A stretch of 64,000 nt of DNA from UBA6168 sp964508135 (GCA_964508135.1 CAZDSU010000008.1:57914-121913); one strand, 5' to 3'; shown: positions 36,291 to 47,600, numbered from the stretch's first letter. Program-made: numbers and translations. The notes: generated from the sequence alone by a model not told the origin.

Positions 36291-38615
36291 TCACTTACAG
36301 ATTACCTCGTCCATATTGAACACCAGCGCCACCGTCTCCATCAATGCGGCGGACTCCACTGGGTCAACGGTCTCGTCGGGTGCACTGTCTCCTGCTTTCA
36401 GGAGTAGCTTGGCGGTGTCTGGTTGCTTGGCCAGCGTCGTTTTCCGCACTTCGTAATGTTTTTTCAGCACCGCCAACTCCCCATCGGAGGGCTGCCGGGC
36501 AGCGGCCTGCCGGAATGCAGCTATCAGTTTTTCGTTGAATGGCAGCGCTTTGTTTCTCAGCAATTTCTCTGCAAGCACCCTCGATGCTTCGAGCATCAGC
36601 GGGTCGTTCATCAGATTGAGGGCTTGAAGCGGCGTATTGGTGCGCTGGCGTTTCACGGCGCACACGTCACGGTAGCTGGCATCGAAAGTCGTGAGGAACG
36701 GGTGGGGCAGGGTTCGCTTGAAAATCGTGTACATCGTGCGCCGATAAAGTTTTCCCTGTTTGTCCTGCACGTACTTGGTCAGGGTGCCTCGACCATCGCC
36801 AGCGTTGGTTTCTTCCCAAAGCCCGGCCGGCTGGTAGGGACGAACGGGCGGCCCACCGATGGTCGGGTTTAGCAAGCCGCTGCTGGCCAGCCAAGTGTCC
36901 CGAATCATCTCCGGTGTCATTCGGAAGCGTGGCCCACGGCTCACGAGGCGGTTTTCGGGGTCCACTTCCTGCTTGGCAGGTGTCGTTTCGGCGGATTGCC
37001 GATAGGCCGCAGAAGTCACGATTTTTTTCACCAAACGCTTCACGTCCCAGCCGCTCTCCCGGAAGTCAACGGCCAGCCAATCGAGCAGTTCGGGATGGCT
37101 GGGCAACTCGCCCTGGCTTCCGAAGTTCTCGCTGCTTTTCACCAAGCCAACCCCAAAAAACTGCTGCCAAATCCGGTTGACGGCGACCCTTGCCGCCAAC
37201 GAATTTTTTTCATCAAAAGTCCATTTCGCAAGGCCGAGGCGGTTCTTGGGCAGTTCCGCTGGGTAGTCAAGGACGGCTTTGGGAGTCCCGAAAGTCACCT
37301 CCTTGTCGGGGTGGTCGTACTGGCCTCGTTTCAGCGTGAAGGTCTTGCGAAGCGTATCCGATTCCTGCATCACCATGCTGACGACCGTGTCGGCCTCCGA
37401 GTGGTTGATGAAAGTCAGAATGCAGTCCAATTCTTCTTCGGTCGGAGACATCGTCGGCTGCTCCGCAATGCTCACGTTGCTTACGTCGCCATAAAAACCC
37501 TTTTCGCTGCTTTGGTTGAAAAAGGCGTAGGCGCTGTAATATTCTTGCTGCGAAATCGGGTCGTATTTGTGGTCGTGGCATTTGGCGCACTCGAAGGTCA
37601 GGCCGAGGAACGCCATGCCGTAGAGGTTGGTCTTGTCGGCGATGTACTCCGTTCGGTATTCCTCCTCGATGACGCCGCCTTCCTGTGTGATTTTGTGGTT
37701 GCGACTAAAACCCGTGGCAAGTATTTGTTCTTTGCTTGCCTCCGGCAAAAGGTCGCCAGCCAACTGCCAAGTCACGAACTGGTCGTAGGGCATGTTTTTG
37801 TTCAAAGCATGGATGACCCAGTCACGCCACGGCCACTGCGAGCGATAACTGTCGTCCTGGTAGCCGTGCGAGTCGGCGTAGCGGGCAAGGTCGAGCCAAG
37901 CTACGGCCTGGTGTTCCCCGTAGCTTGGCATGGCCAGCAGGGTGTCCACCATTTTTTCAAAAGCATCGGGTGTCTCGTCGGCGAGGAATCGGTCGAGCAG
38001 GGCGGGGGAGGGCGGCAAGCCCGTCAGGTCGTAGCTGGTGCGGCGAAGCAGGCGCTCTTTGTCGGCTTCTTTGTTGGGCTTAATTCCCTCGTTTTCAAGC
38101 TTTTGCAGGATGAAATGGTCAATCTCGTTCTTTGCCCATTCCTTGTTTTTTACCTTCGGCAAAACAGACTTTGTGGGAGGAATGAAAGCCCAGTGCTGCT
38201 TGTACTTTGCGCCCTGCGCAATCCATTTTTTTATCAGCGCCTTTTCAAAATCGGAAAGCACAAGGTTGCTCTCAGGGGGAGGCATCATTTCTTCCGGGTC
38301 GGTCTCCACGATGCGGCGGTACAGCTCGCTTTGTTCCGGCTTGCCCGGCACGATGACGTGTCGGGTGGAATCCTCCTTCAGTGTCTTGAAAAAACCGGCT
38401 TCCACGTTCAGCCCAAGCTCAGATTCCTGCTTGGCCTTGTCTGGCCCGTGGCATTTGAAACAGCGGTCGGAGATGATGGGCTTGATATGATAATTGAAGT
38501 CCACCACTTCGGGCAGGCCAGCGGTTTTTTCTTTGCTGAAAAAAGCGGGAAACAACAGCACGGATACCAAGATTATCCCGCTAACGCCTATCATTAATTT
38601 CGTGGATGACTTCAT
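36291..38615 (-). CDS. DUF1549/DUF1553 protein with cytochrome-c-type motifs (PSD1 family)
   Basis: The 774-residue protein starts with a membrane anchor or signal (about 7-27). The planctomycete-type cytochrome domain has a haem motif C-F-K-C-H near residue 52 and MMPPP as a possible Met ligand. DUF1549 follows, with WLDLARYADSHGYQDD, then a second CxxCH (CAKCH, near 345). The C-terminal DUF1553 contains ARVAVNRIWQQFFG, AAYRQSA and RQRTNTPLQALNLMNDP. The family is thought to act in the periplasm on complex substrates, perhaps sulfated glycans, together with DUF1501. Its reaction is not known. No LamG insert is present, so it is on the short side for the family. The DUF1501 partner lies downstream beyond the repeat array and the CBS gene. 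Confidence 0.92.
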   Translation of the reverse strand: MKSSTKLMIGVSGIILVSVLLFPAFFSKEKTAGLPEVVDFNYHIKPIISDRCFKCHGPDKAKQESELGLNVEAGFFKTLKEDSTRHVIVPGKPEQSELYRRIVETDPEEMMPPPESNLVLSDFEKALIKKWIAQGAKYKQHWAFIPPTKSVLPKVKNKEWAKNEIDHFILQKLENEGIKPNKEADKERLLRRTSYDLTGLPPSPALLDRFLADETPDAFEKMVDTLLAMPSYGEHQAVAWLDLARYADSHGYQDDSYRSQWPWRDWVIHALNKNMPYDQFVTWQLAGDLLPEASKEQILATGFSRNHKITQEGGVIEEEYRTEYIADKTNLYGMAFLGLTFECAKCHDHKYDPISQQEYYSAYAFFNQSSEKGFYGDVSNVSIAEQPTMSPTEEELDCILTFINHSEADTVVSMVMQESDTLRKTFTLKRGQYDHPDKEVTFGTPKAVLDYPAELPKNRLGLAKWTFDEKNSLAARVAVNRIWQQFFGVGLVKSSENFGSQGELPSHPELLDWLAVDFRESGWDVKRLVKKIVTSAAYRQSAETTPAKQEVDPENRLVSRGPRFRMTPEMIRDTWLASSGLLNPTIGGPPVRPYQPAGLWEETNAGDGRGTLTKYVQDKQGKLYRRTMYTIFKRTLPHPFLTTFDASYRDVCAVKRQRTNTPLQALNLMNDPLMLEASRVLAEKLLRNKALPFNEKLIAAFRQAAARQPSDGELAVLKKHYEVRKTTLAKQPDTAKLLLKAGDSAPDETVDPVESAALMETVALVFNMDEVICK

Positions 38616-38703
38616 AAAAGCTGCAAATGAGTTGTATTTCGAGAGCGTAAGGTAGGAAAATTTTCAAAATCCCAAGGCAGTCTGAACAAGTATTGTAACT
38701 GCT

Positions 38704-40347
38704 TCAATCTATGATTTGGTACAACCCGGGGTCAGTGTGGGACAATGAATCATGCTGAACAATTTGGGACGCTAGTTGGCTTGACTTTGGCCGATTGGGC
38801 TTAATTTGGAGTTTTTGCCCTGGGTAATTCTTTTGCAGAACATACCACCAATAAAAGCTTTCATAATCTAAATAAATGGGGCTTGATGGGTTGATATTTA
38901 TTTTCGACTTTTTGTTTTTTTTAAATTCATGTGCTACATCATAATAGTACAAATTATTGGGAATACGGGCGTAGTTCTTTTTTGCGAATACAGCAGCAAT
39001 TAATAGCATCAAAACACCCAAAATTGGACGCATATACTTTGACCGAAAATAGGGCAATATCGCAATGATTGGCACTAACAACGCCAAATAACCATGTGCG
39101 ATCATATTTCTGTAATAGGGCAATTTTAGGATAAAAACGGACATGCACAGAAAGGCAATTCCGATGGAATAATATGCAACGCCGAGTACCATTCGCTCCC
39201 TGTATTTGCTGGATTTCGCAAATAAAAACATAGGCAATAATAGACCCATAACGCTGAATAAAACGCTTGCATTTTCAACGCAAAACCACTCTGAAAATAA
39301 TCCATCGAAATAATGCCGCTCATTGAGGTGGGTCAAGAAATGCAAATGGGTGGCGTTTTCTGATTGAACATATTTGTTGTCCGTTACCGCACCGATGCCT
39401 GAAAATGAAAGTAGTGGCAAATACAAAATAAGACTGGCCGAAAGGGCTAGGGTGGAAGAGGTGATAAATGGTTTGTCCGGCTTCTTTTCAAAGCCTTGAA
39501 GCAGTGAACCGGCCAACAAAAGTCCAAGCCACCAATACAGGAAAGTGGGTAGGGTAAGTATGCCCACCACGTTGCTGACAGTATGCAGCGTTAATAAATA
39601 GGGCGAACGTTTGGTGAAATAACCCACGAACGTGCCAAGGCTCCAGCAACTGCAAAGCAAGACCAACTCATAGCCCCTAGCTTGCCAAGAGAACCCCAAA
39701 ACTGGAAATTGCAAGGCCAACACAAATAAAATAAGGACACTCAACCAGTGGGAATCTGTCCATTTTTTCAATAAAAACCAAGTAAGACAGAGTGTTGCCC
39801 AATAGCAAAAAAGTGAAATGAGCCGTCCCGTAAACACGAGGTCGTCGCTCCATGAAAAAATTACCCCATTGATGGTATTGAAAAACAAGTGGTTGTTGGG
39901 TAGGGCGTAATTGGAAATGCACTGAAATGATGGGAGTGAGGCAAAATTCACGGCGGAAAACACTTCATCGCTCGTGTACAACATGGTTTGATTTTGAACA
40001 AACGAAACGAAAATAACTCCCAAGGCAATCAGGGCGGTTGTTACCACGGTTTGTTTTCTCAGGTTCAGTTTCGGCAACTCTGGCATTGCCATTTTCCGGA
40101 AAAAATAAGCCCAGACCAAGGCAGCAAAGAGTGCCGCAAGGCACCACCAATTGCCTGCCTTTTTTACGGATTCCGTGAATAATTCAGTTTCCCAAGTTGA
40201 TGCTTTGTAGAAATAGGGGTTGATGTTCTTGTACCAAGCTGCCAATTGCTGATGGCTCGCTCCCCAATAAAGTAGGCAATAAATGCTGACTGCAAGAGGA
40301 GCGGCACCGATGGCCAAGTAGCGAAGAAAATGGGAAAGTTTTGGCAT
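38704..40347 (-). CDS. Multi-spanning GT-C-type glycosyltransferase (putative)
   Basis: The 547-residue membrane protein has about 11-12 hydrophobic spans. After the second or third span there is TMLYTSDEVFSAV, whose Asp-Glu pair near residue 126 sits where GT39/ArnT/PMT-type enzymes have their catalytic acidic residues. Such enzymes move a sugar from a polyprenyl carrier to lipid or protein on the outer face of the inner membrane. A soluble C-terminal part follows the spans (about 470-547). The assignment rests on topology and this motif only. The gene is alone on its strand between DUF1549 and glnN. Confidence 0.6.
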   Translation of the reverse strand: MPKLSHFLRYLAIGAAPLAVSIYCLLYWGASHQQLAAWYKNINPYFYKASTWETELFTESVKKAGNWWCLAALFAALVWAYFFRKMAMPELPKLNLRKQTVVTTALIALGVIFVSFVQNQTMLYTSDEVFSAVNFASLPSFQCISNYALPNNHLFFNTINGVIFSWSDDLVFTGRLISLFCYWATLCLTWFLLKKWTDSHWLSVLILFVLALQFPVLGFSWQARGYELVLLCSCWSLGTFVGYFTKRSPYLLTLHTVSNVVGILTLPTFLYWWLGLLLAGSLLQGFEKKPDKPFITSSTLALSASLILYLPLLSFSGIGAVTDNKYVQSENATHLHFLTHLNERHYFDGLFSEWFCVENASVLFSVMGLLLPMFLFAKSSKYRERMVLGVAYYSIGIAFLCMSVFILKLPYYRNMIAHGYLALLVPIIAILPYFRSKYMRPILGVLMLLIAAVFAKKNYARIPNNLYYYDVAHEFKKNKKSKININPSSPIYLDYESFYWWYVLQKNYPGQKLQIKPNRPKSSQLASQIVQHDSLSHTDPGLYQIID

Positions 40348-40613
40348 TGTGTCCTACCCGTCCAGTTGATAGCGGTTCCAGAAGGCAGGCGCTAAGTTAG
40401 TTGAAGTTAAAAAAAGGATGCCCAATTTGTTCTCCCTGTGTCTCATTGCCGAATCAAGGAATTGACAGCGATAAGCCAGGTTTTGCATTGGAGTGTAATC
40501 AATTTGAAGTTTTGAAAACAAAAAACAGAGGTTAACCCCTATTTTTAGAGGGGGGTGTTGCCCGTAATTTCAAATAATTTCTCCACACACCCCCTATTTT
40601 TTGCACAACATGT

Positions 40614-40643
40614 TTTGGAAAAAGATTTTTGCTCCTACTTTTG
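40614..40643 (+). promoter_or_regulatory. Bacteroidota-type promoter of glnN
   Basis: TTTG at 40614-40617, then 18 bases, then TACTTTTG at 40636-40643. Both elements match the consensus, which makes this the best promoter in the window. The ATG is 40 bases downstream. The rest of the 40348-40682 gap shows C/G-runs near 40550 and no gene. Confidence 0.6.
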
Positions 40644-40682
40644 CCTCGATTTTCAAACCAATCTAAAATAAAGAATATCAAC

Positions 40683-42872
40683 ATGGCAACTATTCGTTTT
40701 CAAGCAATCCAAGAAACCATGAACCGCAAGCCCGTTGCAGTCAGCGAGCCGAGCGTACGCCGGTCGGAGCTTTATGCTTCCAATGTTTTTACCGTCAGCA
40801 CGGCCAAGCACTACATGCCCAAAGAGGCATACACTGCCGTGGTAGCCGCTAACACGCATGGCCAACAGATTGACCGAAAGATTGCTGACCAAGTGGCTTC
40901 CGGCATGAAGTCGTGGGCCATGGGCAAAGGCGCCACGCACTACACCCATTGGTTTCAGCCGCTAACGGGCGCAACTGCCGAGAAGCACGACGCCTTCTTC
41001 GAGCCGGTGGGCGACGGCGCTGCCATTGACAAATTCGACGGCGGCCAGTTGGTGCAGCAGGAGCCGGACGCTTCGAGCTTCCCCAGCGGTGGCATCCGCA
41101 ATACTTTTGAGGCAAGGGGCTACACGGCTTGGGACCCCACCAGCCCTGCCTTCGTGATGGGCACAACGCTTTGCATCCCGACGGTCTTCGTATCGTACAC
41201 GGGCGAGGCGCTCGACCACAAGACACCGCTGCTCCGTGCGCTCCAATCCATTGACCAGGCCGCTACGGACGTGGCCCGCTATTTTGACAAAAACGTGAAC
41301 AAGGTCATCTGCACCCTTGGCTGGGAACAGGAGTATTTCCTGATTGACTCAGCCCTGGCAGCCTCCCGCCCCGATTTGACGCTGGCTGGCCGCTTGCTCC
41401 TTGGCCACGGAGCAGCAAAGGGCCAACAGTTGGAAGACCACTACTTCGGCTCCATTCCCGATAGGGCGCTGGCTTATATGCGGGAGCTTGAAATCGAGTG
41501 CATTTCGTTGGGCATCCCGGTGAAGACCCGCCACAACGAGGTTGCACCGAACCAGTTTGAGCTGGCACCACTGTTCGAGGAGGCCAACCTCGCCGTTGAC
41601 CACAACTCGCTGCTGATGGACGTGATGAGCAAAGTTGGCGCCCGCCACAATTTCAAGGTGCTGCTGCACGAGAAGCCCTTCGCTGGCATCAACGGCTCTG
41701 GCAAGCACAACAACTGGAGCATGTGTACCGACACGGGCGTGAACCTGCTCTCGCCGGGCAAGACGCCGAAGAGCAACCTCATGTTCCTCACTTTTTTCAT
41801 CAACACCATTAAGGCGGTGTACGAGTACGCCGACCTGCTGAGGGCGTCCATCGCTTCCGCCAACAACGACCACCGTTTGGGGGCAAACGAGGCACCGCCA
41901 GCCATCATCTCCGTGTTCCTTGGCCTACAACTATCGGCAGTGCTGGATGAACTGGAGCGGGTTTCCGACGGCAACCTTTCGCCAGAAGAAAAAACCGAGC
42001 TGAAGCTGAACGTGGTGGGCAAAATCCCTGAGATTTTGTTGGACAATACCGACCGCAACCGCACCTCTCCTTTTGCTTTCACGGGCAACAAGTTCGAGTT
42101 CCGGGCCGTCGGTTCATCCGCCAACTGCGCCAAGCCGATGATGGTGCTGAACACCATCGTTTCGCAGCAATTGCGGGAGTTCAAGGCCGAGGTGGACGCA
42201 CTGGTGGAGCAGAAAAAACTCAAGAAGGAAGACGCCATTTTCAACGTGCTTCGTGAGTACATCAAGTCATCCAAGAAAATACGTTTCGAAGGCGACGGTT
42301 ACAGCGACGACTGGGTGAAGGAGGCCAAAAAGCGGGGCCTGAACAACTTCACAACCACGCCGGAAGCGCTCAAGGCACAGATTTCAAAGAAAGCCATTTC
42401 GCTGTTCGCCGACCACGGCGTGATGAATAAGGTGGAAATCGAGGCTCGTTATGAAATCGAGCTGGAGGAGTACATCAAAAAAGTGCAAATCGAAGGCCGC
42501 TTGCTCGGCGACATCGCCACCAACCACGTCATCCCAACGGCCATCGCCTACCAGAACACGTTGATTGAAAACGTGAAGGGCTTGAAGGACATTTTTGAAA
42601 AAGATTTCAAGAAATATGCAGGTGAGCAGATTGAACTGATCAAGGACATCTCCGAGCATATCGGCGCCATAAAATCCAACGTGGATGCGATGATTGAGGA
42701 GCGCAAAAAGGCCAACGTGATTGACCACGCAGACAAACGGGCCGATGCCTACTGCAACAAGGTGAAGCCTTTCTTCGACACCATCCGCTACCACTGCGAC
42801 AAGCTGGAACTGATGGTGGACGACGAACTCTGGCCGCTGACGAAGTATCGGGAGTTGTTGTTTACGAAGTAA
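40683..42872 (+). CDS. glnN: Glutamine synthetase type III
   Basis: The 729-residue enzyme makes glutamine from glutamate, ammonia and ATP. The type III form is typical of Bacteroidota and about twice the length of type I. Clear blocks are GATHYTHWFQPLTGATAEKHDAF, the metal-site LGWEQEYFLID, HNEVAPNQFELAP, EKPFAGINGSGKHNNWSM and NRTSPFAFTGNKFEFRAVGSS. The C-terminal helical part is also complete. The ATG at 40683 follows the promoter at 40614-40643. A long hairpin shared with the convergent serine hydrolase gene follows. Confidence 0.97.
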   Translation: MATIRFQAIQETMNRKPVAVSEPSVRRSELYASNVFTVSTAKHYMPKEAYTAVVAANTHGQQIDRKIADQVASGMKSWAMGKGATHYTHWFQPLTGATAEKHDAFFEPVGDGAAIDKFDGGQLVQQEPDASSFPSGGIRNTFEARGYTAWDPTSPAFVMGTTLCIPTVFVSYTGEALDHKTPLLRALQSIDQAATDVARYFDKNVNKVICTLGWEQEYFLIDSALAASRPDLTLAGRLLLGHGAAKGQQLEDHYFGSIPDRALAYMRELEIECISLGIPVKTRHNEVAPNQFELAPLFEEANLAVDHNSLLMDVMSKVGARHNFKVLLHEKPFAGINGSGKHNNWSMCTDTGVNLLSPGKTPKSNLMFLTFFINTIKAVYEYADLLRASIASANNDHRLGANEAPPAIISVFLGLQLSAVLDELERVSDGNLSPEEKTELKLNVVGKIPEILLDNTDRNRTSPFAFTGNKFEFRAVGSSANCAKPMMVLNTIVSQQLREFKAEVDALVEQKKLKKEDAIFNVLREYIKSSKKIRFEGDGYSDDWVKEAKKRGLNNFTTTPEALKAQISKKAISLFADHGVMNKVEIEARYEIELEEYIKKVQIEGRLLGDIATNHVIPTAIAYQNTLIENVKGLKDIFEKDFKKYAGEQIELIKDISEHIGAIKSNVDAMIEERKKANVIDHADKRADAYCNKVKPFFDTIRYHCDKLELMVDDELWPLTKYRELLFTK

Positions 42873-42884
42873 GATTCGGGGCTT

Positions 42885-42972
42885 GAGATTGGCACACGGA
42901 TTTAACGGATTGGACACGGATTTAGATTTTTTTCAATCCGTGTCCAATCCGTGTTAATCCGTGTGCCATCTC
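42885..42972. repeat. Word-repeat hairpin (CACGGATT type), probable two-way terminator
   Basis: The arms at 42885-42922 and 42935-42972 are reverse complements apart from three small insertions, around a loop of TAGATTTTTTTC. Each arm holds three copies of the word (CA)CGGATT(GGA/TAA). It fills the gap between the glnN and serine hydrolase stop codons. Confidence 0.85.
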
Positions 42973-42978
42973 GCCCTA

Positions 42979-44286
42979 TTATTTCACCAAAAACCTTCCC
43001 GCAAAAACCTTCCCTTCCTGCCGCACCACGGCATTGAACAGCCCGCTGCCGAGCTGTTTAACTTCCAGATTCAAGTTGTTTTTCGTTGAAAAAACGCAGC
43101 GCCCAACGCTGTCAAAAACTTCTACGGTGAAATCCGTGCCCACTTCCGGGCCTGTGAGCTGAACAAAATCACCCGCTGGGTTTGGGGAAAAACCGAGCTG
43201 CATAGTTCCAAGCTCGTTTTCAAATACGGCACTCGGTTCGCAAGCCAATTCATTGATTCTCAACCAAATATCGTTGTTGAACACCACGGGAACCTCCGCC
43301 CCAGTGCCAGGTGCATTGCCCATCCGCACCATCACGATGCCCTCGCTCGGCACAACGTTCAGGTACTGGCCGTTTTTACCAAGGGCTGAAACCATGTCGT
43401 CGGGGGCAGCGGGAAAAAGCGGGCCGGGGAAGTTGATTTGCAGACCGGGCAGCTTGAACGTGGGCTGGCCGTTCAGCCACCAGAGGTAGCCGTAGGATTC
43501 GTTCAGGTCTTGCGAGGGGGTTATCATTTGCTGGAAAAAGGCGGGGTCAGTTAGCACGGGCGTCGTGTTCCAAGTGCCGCCGTTTTGAATGAGTAGCCCG
43601 TAGCGGGCCATGCTCCTTGCTTTGCTGTACAGCACATTGTTGTAACCGGAGGGGAGCCACAGTCCGCTGATTCCTGTTTTCTGCGTTATTTTCTGGTTGA
43701 AATATTGGTTGAAGTTCTGCCCCGAAGCAGTTTCAATCACCTGATCGAGCAAGGTGTAGGGGCCATTGTGGTAGGCCCATCGAGTGCCAGCATCTGCGAG
43801 ATATTGTAGGCAGGTGTCGAGGGTGCAGTAGTGGTCGGGCACGCCGTCGTCAAGGCCGGTCGTCATGGTCAGTTGGTGGCGGATGGTGATTAGCGCCTCC
43901 TTGTCGGGCGGGCAGGCCGTCCAGCCGATGCCGAGGTAGTCACTGCTGGTATCTTCGATATCGAGCAGGTCATCCTGCTGCGCAATGCCAACGAGGCTGG
44001 CCGTCATGGATTTACCCGCCGAAGCCCAGTACCAGGCGCTGTCCTGCGTGAAGGTGTCGAAGTATTTCTCCAGCACGATTCGGCCATCTTTCAGGAGGAG
44101 GAACGCCTTGGTGTTGTTGGTTTCCAGCAGGCTGTAGAGTTCCTGGATTTTTTCATCGCACCAACCGAGAGAGTCGGGCGAGAGGGTTTCCCATACATTG
44201 CCGGTTAGCGGCGGGAAGTAGAGGGTTTGGGCGTTGATTTTTCCGAAGGAAAGCAGCAAAAGACAAGCGAGTAGGATTTTTTTCAT
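42979..44286 (-). CDS. Secreted beta-lactamase-family serine hydrolase with T9SS tail
   Basis: The 435-residue protein has a signal peptide (about 1-20, ending INAQ). A class C beta-lactamase/DD-peptidase-like domain carries the nucleophile motif S-A-G-K near 88-91 (YWASAGKSMTASLVG) and the Y-x-N motif in WAYHNGPYTLLD near 169. A C-terminal type IX sorting domain is at about 360-435 (LGFSPNPAGDFVQL ... GKVFAGRFLVK). The enzyme would be secreted and anchored at the surface, and its substrate is unknown. I prefer the ATG at 44286, where the signal peptide starts. Confidence 0.88.
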   Translation of the reverse strand: MKKILLACLLLLSFGKINAQTLYFPPLTGNVWETLSPDSLGWCDEKIQELYSLLETNNTKAFLLLKDGRIVLEKYFDTFTQDSAWYWASAGKSMTASLVGIAQQDDLLDIEDTSSDYLGIGWTACPPDKEALITIRHQLTMTTGLDDGVPDHYCTLDTCLQYLADAGTRWAYHNGPYTLLDQVIETASGQNFNQYFNQKITQKTGISGLWLPSGYNNVLYSKARSMARYGLLIQNGGTWNTTPVLTDPAFFQQMITPSQDLNESYGYLWWLNGQPTFKLPGLQINFPGPLFPAAPDDMVSALGKNGQYLNVVPSEGIVMVRMGNAPGTGAEVPVVFNNDIWLRINELACEPSAVFENELGTMQLGFSPNPAGDFVQLTGPEVGTDFTVEVFDSVGRCVFSTKNNLNLEVKQLGSGLFNAVVRQEGKVFAGRFLVK

Positions 44287-44375
44287 TTCAAGATTTTTTC
44301 TCAAAGACCAGTTCAAGCGGGGAATGGTTTAATTCAAATTAGAAAGTCATCTACCTTGCAAATAGTTTTTTCTGA

Positions 44376-44383
44376 CAAATTTA
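44376..44383 (-). promoter_or_regulatory. -7 element of the serine hydrolase gene
   Basis: On the minus strand TAAATTTG fits TAnnTTTG exactly, about 90 bases before the start. No -33 element is clear. The rest of the 391-base divergent gap (44287-44677) holds no gene, and no promoter for the 44678 gene is convincing. Confidence 0.35.
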
Positions 44384-44677
44384 TCCTCAAAATATTAACG
44401 AGTGTACTACGCCATACTAAAAGTGCGAATTACATTTGCCGATACCGATTTCTGCGACTGTCCCATCTCACTTTTTTTGAAGAACGATTTTCTAAAGGCT
44501 GATTTTTCGAAATAGGGAACTTCAGTTTTTATACCTGCTCTACCGGGAACGGCGCAAAGCCACTAGATTTTTCTGGACTCATTTTTTTACAGCTTATCCG
44601 GCTCAAGCATTGCGTTGAGTTTCTTCGTAATCTTTTGAACCACCTAAATATTCTCTTACCTTTTAAATCACAATTTT

Positions 44678-47600
44678 ATGAAAAACAGTTTTATGTTAAA
44701 GCCTAGGTTGAAAAGTCTTGCAGGCATTGCTCTGGCAATGTTTCTTGGCATTTTCTCCACACAACATGCACAGGCCCAGTGCCCCGACGACAACGCCTAT
44801 TATTTCTCAACCAGTGTAACCTGCGGCATTGGCCTTCAAATACTGGACGGCTGTATTTACGGTGGAGAGTACCTGTTGGTCAGCGTGACCGCTGGCAACA
44901 CCTACACCTTCGAGACCTGCGGCGACTCGGACTTCGATACCCAGATTACCCTCTACGATGACTTTGGCGGAGGCCCGTACGGTTACAACGACGACTTCTG
45001 TGGATTGCAGTCGCAGGTGACCTGGGTGGCCACCTTTACCGGGAATCTACGGGTTCTGGTTGATGAATACTTCTGTGTGGCTGGTACCAACGGCATATGT
45101 ATGACGCTGCAAGGAAGCTGCATAAGTGGTGGTGGTACTCCACCCAACGACGACTGCGCCAATGCTGAACCAATTGCCTGCGGTAGCACGGCCAGCGGCA
45201 GCACTGTGATGGCCACAGCTGACGGGCCTGGTGGCTGTGTGGGGCTGGGCCCCAACGTCTGGTACTCCATCGTCGGCACTGGCGGTGACATCACAGCCAG
45301 CCTCTGCGGATCCGGTTACGACACGCAGTTGGCGATTTTTGAAGGGGACTGTAGTTCTCCCTTCCCCGTTGTCTGCAACGACGACTTCTGCGGGCTTTCA
45401 TCGGAGGTCACCTGGACTTCCACCGCCGGTACCAACTATTTGATAATGGTGGACGGCTTTTTTGGGGGCAATGGGGATTATACCCTGAACGTAACCTGCG
45501 CACCGCCCCCCGGCCCTGCCAACGACAACTGCGCCAATGCCACGCCCATCGCCTGCGGCGGCTCGGCCAGTGGGAGCACGGTGCTGGCCAACGTAGATGG
45601 GCCTGCCACCTCTTGCACTGGCGGAACTGTGGGCCCCGATGTTTGGTACACCATCGTAGGAAATGGAACGCCCATCACGGCTAGCCTTTGCGGCTCTAGC
45701 TACGATACGAAGATAGATGTTTACACAGGCGCCTGTGGTGTACTTACCAACATAGGCGGCTGCAACGACGACTTCTGCGGCCTCCAATCGCAAATGACTT
45801 GGACATCCACCCTTGGTGTAGTCTACCGTATCAGGGTACATGGTTTTGGTGGCAGCACGGGTAACTTTACCTTGGCTGTGACCTGCCTTGCTACACCGCC
45901 GCCATGTTTGGCACTGCCTACAAGCCCAACCAACGGGCAGGCGAATTTGTGTCCCGTGGCGACGAATTTGAGTTGGCCGGCTTCGGCAGGTGCTACCAGC
46001 TATGATGTTTACTTTGGAACGACTGCCGTACCGCCATTTGTGGCAAATGTTATAACCACTAACTACAACGCAGGCACATTGGCTCCGGGCTCTTATTTTT
46101 GGCGGATTGCTCCTCGCAACAGCACCGGCCCTAACTCAGGGTGCATTACCTGGACTTTCACCGTAGCAACCGGCGCCTTCACCGTGCCGCCTTTTGGAGC
46201 CAGCACGGTCGCCTGTCCCGCCCTCATTGTGCAGCCCCCAGCACCGCCCGCCGTCACGACGAACTGCGGCAGCGTGGTAACCCCGACCGGCCCTACCATT
46301 GTCAACGACCCGAACCCAATCACCTGCGAGGGCACGAGGACGTTCACTTGGACATACAACAATGGGTTCGGCCAAATCTCCACGTGGAGCCATGTGGCCA
46401 CCGTCGAGCGGCAGCCGTTCGCCGTTCCCGCCAACGGCGGCTCAACGGTTGCCTGCCCAGACCAAACGGACGCCCAGCCCACCCCGCCCGTGGTCACGAG
46501 CAACTGCGGCGAAGTGCTCACCCCGGTCATCACCTCCACCGCCAAGCCCGGCTGCGAGGGCAACCGCAACTGGAACTTTACCTACACCGACTGTGAGGGC
46601 AACGTGGCCGTTTGGACATATATCTATACTGTCGAGTACCTCGACTTCGTAGTGCCGGCCAGTGAAACGATGACGGTCGAGTGCCCATTGAACGCCGAGG
46701 AGCCAACGCCGCCGGTCGTTCACGACAACTGCGGCAACCTGCTGAACGCAATAGGCCCGGTCATCGCCAGCACCAACAACGCCAATGGATGCGAGGGCAC
46801 CCGCAGGTATTCCTGGACATACACGGACTGCGAGGGTACGACAAAGACCTGGAGCAAGCTCTTCAACATCCAGTACACCGCCGACTTCTTTACCTACCCC
46901 AACACGGAGGACTACGTGAGCTGCCTGCTCTATGCCCAGCCGCCCGTGCCGCCGACCATCTACGACATCTGCGGCATTGAAATCGAGGTGGTCGGCCCAA
47001 CCGTATCGGAGTCGGTGGATGGCAGCGGCTGCAGCGGCGTCCGTACCTTCACCTACGTGTACACCAACTGTGGCGGGTTCAGCCAAACCTGGAGCCACAC
47101 CTACTATGCTAACGACAACGAACCGCCCACCGGCGGCTGCGTGAGCGGCTCCGCCAACAGCGTTGACGTGACCAACATCGCCTGCATCGAGGACGTGCCT
47201 TGCCCTGCCGACTACGACTTCAGCGAAAAGATAGAGGAACTGTTGGAGGCGGGAAACATCTACGACGTGTGCAGCGGCGACGACCTCATCGTCGTGCTGC
47301 ACAGCTGGTCCGTGCTCTGGCAGTGCAACGACGATGACGGCAACGGTGTCAGCACATTTGGGCGCACCTTTTACTTCAGCATCCTCGACCAGTGCGGAAA
47401 CGAGATGCCGGACCTTTGTAGCGTGACCTACTCCGGTGTGTGCCAACCGCTAGAGTTTTTCATGCAGGGCGATTGGGGCAACGAGGGCGGTGAGCCAAGC
47501 GCTTCCGCAGTTGATTCCAACGACATCCAGACCATCAACGACCTGCTGGCGCAAGGCCCGCTGATGATAGGCGGCTCCCTCCGCTCGCTTACGCTGACGA

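Noticed and set aside
36996..38597. Long open frame antisense to the DUF1549/DUF1553 gene (533 codons)
   Set aside because: It lies fully inside a certain gene and has no recognisable domain.
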